A DNA stretch of 64,000 nt from Galbibacter mesophilus (GTDB lineage: Bacteria > Bacteroidota > Bacteroidia > Flavobacteriales > Flavobacteriaceae): assembly GCF_023721415.1 (NCBI RefSeq), contig NZ_JAMQVC010000002.1:310001-374000 (forward strand), read 5' to 3'. The first letter of the stretch is position 1, and every line of letters begins with the position of its first letter. Below the pieces are notes generated by a model, which was given only the letters and a program-made list of their open reading frames with translations, searched no databases and was not told the origin of the DNA. Positions 45,661 through 53,180 of the stretch are shown piece after piece. A program made the translations under genes and the position numbers.

Positions 45661-46911
45661 ATGAGCAAGCTTAAATTATTACGGAAACGAAAAAAGAAAG
45701 AGTCTTTTTTTAAATACATTACGAATGTATTGCATTTGTGGCTCGGCTTGCTTTCCGGAATTGTCTTGGTTATTGTTTGTTTAACTGGGACTATTTTAAC
45801 TTTTGAAGAACAAATAGAGAACCTTATCAATAGGAAAGTTCGTTATGTTGAAGAAGGAACAGATAGAGTGCCTTTAGATTCGCTAATTGCTTCTTACAAA
45901 AAACATTACGATTTACCGGTTGGAAGAATAACAATAGCTGAAGAAAAAAATATAGCTACTCATTTTTTTGCTTTTGATAGAAAAGCGGGAAAACGTGTTT
46001 CAACCTATTTCAATCCGTATACAGGAGAACATTTGGGAGACGAAAGCAAAGCAGCTCAAGAATTTTTCAGTTTTAATTTACAATTGCATAGATGGCTTTT
46101 GGTAAGAGGAATTGGTAAACAAATAGTAGGAGCAAGTACGCTTATTTTTCTTTTTCTTCTTGTTTCTGGACTGGTTCTTTGGTGGCCAAAGCGAAGAAAA
46201 CAGCTAAACAGAGGACTTACCATTAAATGGAATGCTAAATTTTATAAGTTTAACTACGATTTACATAACGTATTGGGTTTTTATTCCCTAATTGGCTTGT
46301 TTTTTATTGGCGCTACGGGACTGTTTTTTTCGTATTCATGGGTGAGGGATGGTTTGAATTCAGCTTTGGGAAATGAGGCTATTGAAATAGTTGAAAACAG
46401 AAATATAGACAATTCTACTTCCGAAGGAAAAAACAAAGGCAATAAAAACCAACACGGCAAAAAAAGTAGCGGAAAAGGAAATAAAAATACAGCTGGACGT
46501 CGCGGTGGAAATGGAGAAAGGGGCGGCAGACGTGGCATGGGAAGAAAAAAAGAGCCTGTCTCGGTTGAAGCAATGCTTGTTAATGCCCAAAAAGAACTAC
46601 CGTATAATTCCAATGTGATAATAAGTTTGCCTGGCGGAAGAAGTGCTAATTACAACTTCACCAAGCTAAACACCAGTAATTGGCTTTCTGCAGCATTACC
46701 CGATAAAGTTGAATTTGATACAAAAGGAAAGTTCGTTACCAAAAAACTGTACAGCGAACTTCCATTAAATCTTCAAGTGCGCTCCATAATTAAACCCTTG
46801 CATACAGGAGCCATTATGGGTTGGCCAAGTTTAGTATTTTACTTTTTAATGTGTGTTATAGGCACCTCATTGCCAATTACAGGCTTTATAATTTGGTATA
46901 AAAGAAAGTAG
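45661..46911 (+). CDS. PepSY-associated membrane protein
   Basis: 416 residues. PepSY_TM architecture: a first helix (WLGLLSGIVLVIVCLTGTIL), a periplasmic loop, further helices (LIFLFLLVSGLVLWWPKRRK, VLGFYSLIGLFFIGATGLFF) and a last helix (PSLVFYFLMCVIGTSLPITG). His residues in YDLHNVLGFY, LQLHRWLLV and LHTGAIMGW could bind haem. Residues ~255-300 form a Lys/Arg/Gly-rich insert (GRRGGNGERGGRRGMGRKK) unlike most homologues. Such proteins next to TonB receptors are thought to reduce ferric siderophores. Operon with the TonB receptor. Confidence 0.85.
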   Translation: MSKLKLLRKRKKKESFFKYITNVLHLWLGLLSGIVLVIVCLTGTILTFEEQIENLINRKVRYVEEGTDRVPLDSLIASYKKHYDLPVGRITIAEEKNIATHFFAFDRKAGKRVSTYFNPYTGEHLGDESKAAQEFFSFNLQLHRWLLVRGIGKQIVGASTLIFLFLLVSGLVLWWPKRRKQLNRGLTIKWNAKFYKFNYDLHNVLGFYSLIGLFFIGATGLFFSYSWVRDGLNSALGNEAIEIVENRNIDNSTSEGKNKGNKNQHGKKSSGKGNKNTAGRRGGNGERGGRRGMGRKKEPVSVEAMLVNAQKELPYNSNVIISLPGGRSANYNFTKLNTSNWLSAALPDKVEFDTKGKFVTKKLYSELPLNLQVRSIIKPLHTGAIMGWPSLVFYFLMCVIGTSLPITGFIIWYKRK

Positions 46912-47044
46912 AAAGTTTATTGAGCAAATTGCAATTTTAGGGATTAACCCTCTTTTCCCCACAAACGTTTATTAAGTTTAGTAACTCGGATTATTTCAGC
47001 AGATAAATTGTATCTTTCCTATTCCAATCAAGACGAAAAAATAA

Positions 47045-48190
47045 ATGAAGATTTTACATTTTGTAGCAGTATTTGCCCTTGTTATGGGCTGTAAAGACAA
47101 TAAAAAAAGTAATGACAGTGTTGTTGCTGAAGAAAAAGAGTCGAAAGTAATGGAAGAATCTAAAGAAACATTTCCATTCTACGTGGGTACTTATACAAGA
47201 GAGAACGGGGAAGGTATATATCAATTTGAACTTACGGAAGAAGGTCAATTGTCAAATGGCAAATTAATTGCAAAAACTGATAATCCTTCTTATTTGGCAT
47301 TTTCAGCAGATGCAAAACATTTACTTGCTGTAAATGAATCTAAAGAAGGAACGGTTTCCTCTTTTAAAATAGAAAAAGACACCTTACTTTTTGTAAATAA
47401 AAGTGCCTCTGGAGGTGCGCATCCATGTTTTATTGTCAGCAATGAAGAAGGTTATGTAGTAAACGCTAACTATAGCAGCGGCACGGTTGGACTTCATAAA
47501 CTGGATGAAAATGGAAAACTATCTGATTTGTTGGATGTACAGAAACACGAAGGTAAAGGTACGCATGGAAGACAGGAAGGCCCTCATGCACATTCCGTTT
47601 GGTTACAGCCTTCTCAAAACGAGGTAATAGCAGTGGATTTAGGAACCAATGAACTTTGGTTTTCAAAAATTGATGGTAGCAATAATAAATTGGAGCCAAA
47701 AGCGCAAACCAAACTTGCCATGGCAGATGGCGCCGGACCAAGACATATGGCTTTTCACCCCAACGGTAAATTTGCTTTTGTTTTAAATGAATTGGATAAT
47801 ACCGTTACAACACTTGCTTTAAAAAATGGAACCTATGAAATAGTAACTACCATTTCTTCGCTGCCCAAAGATTTTACGGATAAAACCAAAGCAGCAGATA
47901 TTCATATATCTTCAGATGGAAATTATCTGTATGCTTCAAACCGCGGTCATAATTCCATCGCTATTTTTAAAGTTTTAGAAGAAGGAAGTATAGAAATCGT
48001 GGGTTACGAGGGTGTTCGCGGAGACGGGCCACGTAATTTTTCTTTTTCCCCAGACGAAAAATTTCTTTTGGTCGCCAATCAGTTTACCAATAATATTATT
48101 TCTTTCAAAAGAAATGAAGAAACTGGCAAACTTACCTTTATTGATGAAATTGAAGCACCTTCACCGGTTTGTATTCTATTTAAAAACTAA
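47045..48190 (+). CDS. lactonase-family beta-propeller lipoprotein
   Basis: 381 residues with lipobox Cys16 (FALVMGCKDN), so probably anchored in the envelope. The mature part is a seven-bladed propeller of the 6-phosphogluconolactonase/3-carboxymuconate cyclase type: VGTYTRENGEGIYQF near the start, HPCFIVSNEEGYVVNANYSS, AGPRHMAFHPNGKFAFVLNE, and DGPRNFSFSPDEKFLLVANQ. An extracytoplasmic lactonase is unusual for the pentose-phosphate enzyme Pgl and suggests another lactone or a structural role. Single gene; 133 bp after the PepSY gene. Confidence 0.85.
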   Translation: MKILHFVAVFALVMGCKDNKKSNDSVVAEEKESKVMEESKETFPFYVGTYTRENGEGIYQFELTEEGQLSNGKLIAKTDNPSYLAFSADAKHLLAVNESKEGTVSSFKIEKDTLLFVNKSASGGAHPCFIVSNEEGYVVNANYSSGTVGLHKLDENGKLSDLLDVQKHEGKGTHGRQEGPHAHSVWLQPSQNEVIAVDLGTNELWFSKIDGSNNKLEPKAQTKLAMADGAGPRHMAFHPNGKFAFVLNELDNTVTTLALKNGTYEIVTTISSLPKDFTDKTKAADIHISSDGNYLYASNRGHNSIAIFKVLEEGSIEIVGYEGVRGDGPRNFSFSPDEKFLLVANQFTNNIISFKRNEETGKLTFIDEIEAPSPVCILFKN

Positions 48191-48339
48191 ATACCTGATT
48201 AAGAATATATTATTTCATCGTTTAAAAAGTTAGTTGAAAGATTTTTTGTTTTAAATACAATATTTCTATTTAAATTTTAGTACCTCAAAGAGCACTATCC
48301 TATTTAATATGAGTGGTTTAACAACTAAAAATAGAATAG

Positions 48340-49557
48340 ATGTATATCAATGGGTCTTTTCATTTGTCGTATTGCACCAATGTGCATAACTCAGAATCTT
48401 GGGAAACTACTTTTTCTACGCTCAATAATTTTATTCCGAAGATAAAAAAGGATTTATCGGATAGAAATCCTTTTGGAATCAGTCTGCGATTGTCGCACAA
48501 GACATGCAAAGAACTTTCGCAAAGAAAGAATCTTGCCATTTTTAAAGATTGGCTACAAATTCATCAACTTTATGTTTTAAGTATAGACGGAGTGGCGTAT
48601 GGTAAAATGCAGGGACACGAGGTAAAGGATTTATTGTATGCGCCAGATTGGGCTTCAACTGCACGATTAGATTATACACTTATGCTCATAAATCAAATGT
48701 CTTACTTGTTGCCAAAAAGAATGCAAGGAAGTATAACCACTTCGCCATTGGGATTTAGGCATTGGTATTCCGATGAGGATGAAAAAGAGCAATGCTATAT
48801 AAAGTCGGCCATAAATTTGGTTAAAGTTGTTGAGGTGCTTTACGAATTGGAATGTGCCGCCGAAAAATACATTCATTTGGATCTAAAACCTGAACCCAAT
48901 AGTTTGTTATCCAACAGCACACAGGTGATCGATTTTTTTCGAGCATTTTTATTGCCTACTGGTGTGGAGATGTTATCCAAGAAATTGGGTAAGAAGGCCC
49001 ATGAAATAGAGGCAATGATATTTAGGTATGTCAATATTTGCTACAATACTGGAGCATTTTTTATGGCTTTTGAGTCGCCTTCGTTTACGTTCAAGCGCTT
49101 TAAACAAACGGATATTAAAATTGGGAAAATTCAAATGAGCTCGGTGCTGCGTTTTCAAATGAATGAACATAAGCGCGAGCGTATTATTAAAGCGTTTAAC
49201 CAATTTAATCAAAATTATTTTTTGCATCCTGTAACCGAAAAAATCGGAGAAACGGTAATAACATATCTTAATTTGGAAGATATAGTTAATAAACATTTGG
49301 AAATTGGAGAGTTACACGCGCTGTTCAACATTCCAATTTATACAGAAGCGTATAAAAATTTAGAATCCAGTCAGTATACAATTTTGGAGACATTAAAGTG
49401 CCTGAAAAAAAGCAATGTTTGTGAGCTCGTAGAAATAGAAAGCTATATGTGGGACTTGTTGCCGGAAAAACTGAAAAAAAATGGATTGCAATTTTCCATA
49501 GCAAAAGAACTTCGCTGGTTAAAAGAAAGAATGCAAGAAGAGGTTTACGCGAATTAG
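48340..49557 (+). CDS. eboE: EboE-family protein, isolated
   Basis: 405 residues, with the EboE N-terminus YINGSFHLSYCTNVHNSESW and GISLRLSHKTCKELSQRKN, and a xylose-isomerase-like TIM-barrel pattern (LDLKPEPNSLLSNS). In most Bacteroidota and cyanobacteria eboE sits in an eboABCDEF cluster involved in making or exporting an unidentified metabolite. Here neither neighbour is an ebo gene: a lactonase lipoprotein precedes and dnaX converges. It is full-length and looks intact. Whether it acts alone or with distant ebo genes cannot be told from the window. Confidence 0.8.
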   Translation: MYINGSFHLSYCTNVHNSESWETTFSTLNNFIPKIKKDLSDRNPFGISLRLSHKTCKELSQRKNLAIFKDWLQIHQLYVLSIDGVAYGKMQGHEVKDLLYAPDWASTARLDYTLMLINQMSYLLPKRMQGSITTSPLGFRHWYSDEDEKEQCYIKSAINLVKVVEVLYELECAAEKYIHLDLKPEPNSLLSNSTQVIDFFRAFLLPTGVEMLSKKLGKKAHEIEAMIFRYVNICYNTGAFFMAFESPSFTFKRFKQTDIKIGKIQMSSVLRFQMNEHKRERIIKAFNQFNQNYFLHPVTEKIGETVITYLNLEDIVNKHLEIGELHALFNIPIYTEAYKNLESSQYTILETLKCLKKSNVCELVEIESYMWDLLPEKLKKNGLQFSIAKELRWLKERMQEEVYAN

Positions 49558-49560
49558 TTA

Positions 49561-50233
49561 CTAAATATCCAAGTCGAAATCACTTCTAAGCTTGTCGATT
49601 AGCGGATTTTTCTCACGTAGTTTTTCATACTTTTCCATAGGCGTAAAAGCGTATTGCTTTTCAACCTCTTCGTTAATGGTTATGTAAAGCTCAATTTGGT
49701 AGTTGTTGAGATGTTTTTTTAGGTATTCCATTAAAGGATATTGGTCTCTTTCTACCTCTTTTTTTAGAGTATCATTGGCCAATTCAATCCAAATCTTGTT
49801 TTTGCCTTTTAATCGTGGCGTATCCGAACCGAGGGCAGCACCAAGAATTTTCTTACCTTGCTTATCGATTTTGGCCACATATTTTGCCCAATACTTTTGC
49901 ATCGTAGCCTCGTCGAATGGATCTTCAGGAAGGTTTTCCTCATCCACTACTTGATTCTTTTTAGCCAGCTCGTGTTCCTTTTTCTTTTTTATACTGGAAA
50001 GAGAAAGTCCGGAAACACTTTTTCTGTTCTGAAGGTTTATTTTTACATTCGGTTGAGCCGGTTTTTTTTCTTCGGAAACAGGAGTAGAGGCGGTTTCATT
50101 TTTGTCAGAAGCAACATTGTTTTGAACCGTATTGGCTATTTGCTTTTCTTCTGAAGTATTATTTTGAGAAGTTTTTTCTGAAGATACTTTGAAGAAAGAA
50201 GGAGGGATTATGAAATCACGGCCTTTTTTTTTT
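49561..50233 (-). CDS. dnaX: dnaX tau-specific C-terminal region, reached by -1 frameshift
   Basis: This frame is one base upstream (-1) of the gamma frame and is open from the A10 tract (50224-50233) to the stop at 49561. From the slip site it encodes about 220 residues: GRDFIIPPSFFKVSSEKTS, a Ser/Asn/Lys-rich linker, then PFDEATMQKYWAKYVAKIDK and a C-terminal domain resembling DnaX domain V. Joined to the first 357 residues of the gamma frame it gives a tau of about 577 residues, typical for Flavobacteriaceae. It has no own ATG; a GTG at 49947 is internal. The product would bind the polymerase alpha subunit and helicase. Sequence error is the alternative explanation. Confidence 0.8.
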
Positions 50234-51293
50234 CTCCATTATGATTGATGGAGGCAAGTTTCATTAAGCAAAGTTCAACAAGTAAACGTTGATTTCGACT
50301 GCTTCGGTAATTTAAATCACATTGGTTGGCTATTTCAATGCCTTCTAATAAAAATCCTCTGGAAGCCTTTTTACTTTGTTCCAAGTATTTTTGCTTGGCT
50401 TCGTCGCCCACCTCAAGTAGTGGTATGGTCGCTTCATTTTGGCAAACCAATAAATCCCTAAAATGTGATGCCAGTCCCGCAATAAAATGATGACCGTCGA
50501 ATCCGAGCGATAATATTTTGTTGAAATCCACCAATAACTTCGGGATATCTCCATCCAGAATAAGGTCGGTAGCTTCAAAATACGTTTGGTAATCGAGCAC
50601 ATTTAAATTTTCGGTTACAGCCTGGCGGGTAAGGTTCTCTCCTGTAAAACTCACCACCCGATCGAAAATGGAAAGTGCATCCCGCATAGCACCATCTGCT
50701 TTTTGGGCAATAATGTGCAGGGCATCATCTTCCGCTTGAATGCCTTGTTGTTCTGCAATATATTTTAAATATTCTTTTGCGTCTTTCACCGTTATCCTTT
50801 TAAAGTCGAATATCTGACAGCGAGAAAGGATGGTCGGGATTATTTTGTGTTTTTCTGTAGTCGCTAAAATAAAAATGGCGTGCTTTGGCGGTTCTTCGAG
50901 TGTCTTCAAAAAAGCATTGAAGGCAGCTTGCGAAAGCATGTGAACCTCGTCGATGATGTACACTTTGTATTTTCCAACTTGTGGTGGAATCCGCACTTGA
51001 TCAATCAAGCTACGAATATCATCCACAGAGTTGTTGGAGGCAGCATCCAATTCAAAAATATTAAATGCAAAATCCTCGTCATCACTTTGCGTACCGTCTT
51101 GGTTTATTTTCTTGGCCAATATTCGGGCACAAGTAGTTTTACCAACACCACGCGGTCCACAAAATAATAGTGCTTGTGCCAAATGGTTGTGATCAATGGC
51201 ATTAAGCAAGGTGTTGGTTATGGCCTGCTGGCCAACCACATCTTTAAAAGTCTTGGGTCTGTATTTTCGCGCAGATACTACAAAGTGTTCCAT
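50208..51293 (-). CDS. dnaX: DNA polymerase III subunit gamma/tau (gamma form)
   Basis: 361 residues from the ATG at 51293 (MEHFVVSARKYRPKTFKDVV); an in-frame ATG eight codons upstream is less likely. The AAA+ clamp-loader ATPase has Walker A GPRGVGKTTCARILAKK, Walker B KVYIIDEVHMLSQAAFNAF, the SRC motif LSRCQIFDFKRI and sensor 2 GAMRDALSIFD. The zinc module normally between Walker A and the ELDAASN motif is shortened and has no CxxC. The frame ends ten codons after domain III at GEKKKAVIS, directly behind an A10 tract. This is exactly the position expected for a gamma product, with tau made by frameshifting. Confidence 0.93.
   Translation of the reverse strand: MEHFVVSARKYRPKTFKDVVGQQAITNTLLNAIDHNHLAQALLFCGPRGVGKTTCARILAKKINQDGTQSDDEDFAFNIFELDAASNNSVDDIRSLIDQVRIPPQVGKYKVYIIDEVHMLSQAAFNAFLKTLEEPPKHAIFILATTEKHKIIPTILSRCQIFDFKRITVKDAKEYLKYIAEQQGIQAEDDALHIIAQKADGAMRDALSIFDRVVSFTGENLTRQAVTENLNVLDYQTYFEATDLILDGDIPKLLVDFNKILSLGFDGHHFIAGLASHFRDLLVCQNEATIPLLEVGDEAKQKYLEQSKKASRGFLLEGIEIANQCDLNYRSSRNQRLLVELCLMKLASINHNGEKKKAVIS
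50224..50233 (-). other. A10 slippery site in dnaX
   Basis: Ten consecutive A on the coding strand (GGAG-A10-GG). The zero-frame codons are GAA AAA AAA AAG, and the zero-frame stop comes 12 bases later. Adding one A, or a -1 ribosomal slip, opens the tau frame. Thermus dnaX uses an A9 tract and E. coli an A-AAA-AAG site, so this position is the expected one for controlled frameshifting. Confidence 0.75.
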
Positions 51294-51383
51294 TGCAACA
51301 AAGATAAAAATTGACAAGTTATATTCTTTGATTTAAAACATCATTTTGTCTTTAATTATTAACAAAATGGTTAATAAATCATT

Positions 51384-51391
51384 TACTTTTG
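51384..51391 (+). promoter_or_regulatory. rnpB -7 promoter box
   Basis: TACTTTTG matches TAnnTTTG and lies five bases before the inferred 5' end of RNase P RNA. No good TTG -33 element is seen at the usual spacing. Confidence 0.55.
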
Positions 51392-51395
51392 CACG

Positions 51396-51693
51396 GCAGG
51401 CCACCTTATCGCTCTTAACTTTTAGTTAGGGGAGGAAAGTCCGGACACCACAGCGTAGCATAGCGGCTAACAGCCGTCGACCGAAAGGTTAGGACAAGTG
51501 CAAAAGAAAGGATGTACAGGTAATGCTGTAGTGAAATCAGGTAAACTCTATGCGGTGCAACGTCATGTAAACCAGCGTTTGAGGGTTGCGCGCCCGATGT
51601 TGGAGGGTAGGCGGCTAGAATGTTGCAGCAATGTAACATCCAGATAAATGATAAGGATCTTTTTCAAGATACAGAATCCGGCTTACGGCCTGC
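51396..51693 (+). ncRNA. rnpB: RNase P RNA
   Basis: The bacterial type A RNase P core is plain: GAGGAAAGTCCGGACACCAC near 51432, CGACCGAAAGGTTAGGACA, a GTAAACTC segment, AACCAGCGTTTGAGGGTTGC and the 3' conserved ACAGAATCCGGCTTACGGCC. Terminal GCAGGCC (51396) pairs with GGCCTGC (51687-51693), followed by a T8 tract. The RNA is the catalytic subunit that matures the 5' ends of tRNAs. Length about 298 nt. Protein frames drawn across this region are spurious. Confidence 0.97.
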
Positions 51694-51711
51694 TTTTTTT
51701 TAGTGAAACTC

Positions 51712-51785
51712 AATTTATGAGCTTCAGTTATTTGCTGAAGCTCATAAATTGTAAGTTGAACTAATCCCGATCTCTGCGTCGGGAT
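51712..51785. terminator. two hairpins between rnpB and hutI
   Basis: A perfect 16-bp stem (AATTTATGAGCTTCAG at 51712 with CTGAAGCTCATAAATT at 51735) and a 7-bp stem ATCCCGA ... TCGGGAT (51764-51785) lie between convergent rnpB and hutI. The first lacks a following T-run, so its role as a terminator is uncertain. Confidence 0.55.
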
Positions 51786-51820
51786 CTTATATCTTTTCTG
51801 CAACAATTATCTTTCAAAAA

Positions 51821-53059
51821 TTAAGAAACGACTTTTCCATCTAAAACCACCATATCTATATTGTTATTTCCGAAGTCATAAGGGAGGTAACTATACGATG
51901 GAATTTCTTTGGTAACTATAAAATTTGCTTTTTTCCCTTTGGTAATGCTTCCGTGGGTTTCGGATAGGCCCATGGCGTAAGCCCCATTTATGGTAGCCGC
52001 ATTTATGGCTTCTTCCGGGGTGATTCTCATTTTAATACAAGCGGTAGCGACCACTAAATTCATATTTCCACTGGGCGAAGAACCGGGATTATGATCGGTC
52101 GCCAAAGCAAATGGGAGACCGTTATCAATAATTTTTCTTGCGGGAGTATAAGGTATTCCCAAGAAGAATGAACAAAGTGGAAGTCCGACAGGCATGGTAT
52201 TGGAGTTTTTCAAACTATCGAAATCCCTATCTTCCATCACTTCCAAATGATCTACACTTAGCGCATTGTGCCTTGCCGCTGCAGGGATTCCTCCAATAGC
52301 ATTAAACTGATTAACGTGTACTTTTGGAGTCAAATCATATTTTTTAGAGGCAAAAAGAATGGCTTCCATGTCGCCTACCGAAAAATATCCCTTTTCGCAG
52401 AACACATCAATATAATCAGCAAGTTTCCCTTGGGCTACTTTCGGAAGTGTTTCATTTATAATCTTGGAGATATAAGCGTCTTTGTTTTCCTTGAATTCAG
52501 TAGGAACCGCATGTGCTCCTAAAAAAGTACTTTTTATCGCAATGGGGTAATTCTTCTTCAGCTTTGCAATCACCTTCAGCATTTTTAACTCTGCTTCCGT
52601 GGTGAGTCCGTACCCACTTTTAATTTCAATGGCGCCTGTTCCCAATTTTATGACTTCCTCCAAGCGTTTGGCGGATTGCTCATAGAGCTCTCCTTCCGTA
52701 GTTTGCTGCAAAGTTTTGGCAGAATTTAAAATTCCACCACCTTTATTCGCTATTTCTTCATAAGTAAGACCTTTAATCCTATCTACAAACTCTTGCTCCC
52801 GATTGCCAGCATAAACCAAATGCGTATGGCTATCACACCAACTGGGCAACACTATTTTATTTCTTACATCGACTACATTTTCAATATTCTTTTTTGGCGC
52901 ATCTTTCATTTCACCAAAATCTAATATCAAATCATCCTCAATCAGCAAAAAAGCATTTTTAATAGTCGGCAAAGATTGCATGTCTTTTCCATCGACTTTA
53001 TGTATGTTATCTTCTCTTACTTGTAATAATTCTCTTATATTAAGATATAAAGTCTTCAT
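51821..53059 (-). CDS. hutI: imidazolonepropionase
   Basis: 412 residues of the amidohydrolase superfamily. HSHTH-type metal ligands are in WCDSHTHLVYAGNREQEF near residues 74-90, followed by GTGAIEIKSGYGLTTEAELK, HVNQFNAIGGIPAAARHNAL and ATDHNPGSSPSGNMNLVVAT. It hydrolyses imidazolone-5-propionate to N-formimino-L-glutamate, third step of histidine degradation. Other hut genes (hutH, hutU, a formimidoylglutamase) are not adjacent, so the pathway is scattered here. The gene is preceded by a divergent pta-ackA operon. Confidence 0.93.
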   Translation of the reverse strand: MKTLYLNIRELLQVREDNIHKVDGKDMQSLPTIKNAFLLIEDDLILDFGEMKDAPKKNIENVVDVRNKIVLPSWCDSHTHLVYAGNREQEFVDRIKGLTYEEIANKGGGILNSAKTLQQTTEGELYEQSAKRLEEVIKLGTGAIEIKSGYGLTTEAELKMLKVIAKLKKNYPIAIKSTFLGAHAVPTEFKENKDAYISKIINETLPKVAQGKLADYIDVFCEKGYFSVGDMEAILFASKKYDLTPKVHVNQFNAIGGIPAAARHNALSVDHLEVMEDRDFDSLKNSNTMPVGLPLCSFFLGIPYTPARKIIDNGLPFALATDHNPGSSPSGNMNLVVATACIKMRITPEEAINAATINGAYAMGLSETHGSITKGKKANFIVTKEIPSYSYLPYDFGNNNIDMVVLDGKVVS

Positions 53060-53180
53060 AATGTAAATTTGAGGTTAAAGGTATAAAACATTTAGGAAAG
53101 CTGTCTTTTATGGCGTATTTTTAGGGAGAAATTAGCATAATGAGTTATTTTAAATTATAGCTCAGAAAACGAATATTTGT

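Noticed and set aside
49703-50154. Plus-strand frames opposite the tau extension
   Set aside because: Antisense of the dnaX -1 frame, which reads through without stops to a sensible C-terminus.
51415-51806. Two minus-strand frames across and after rnpB
   Set aside because: They overlap the unmistakable RNase P RNA and its hairpins.
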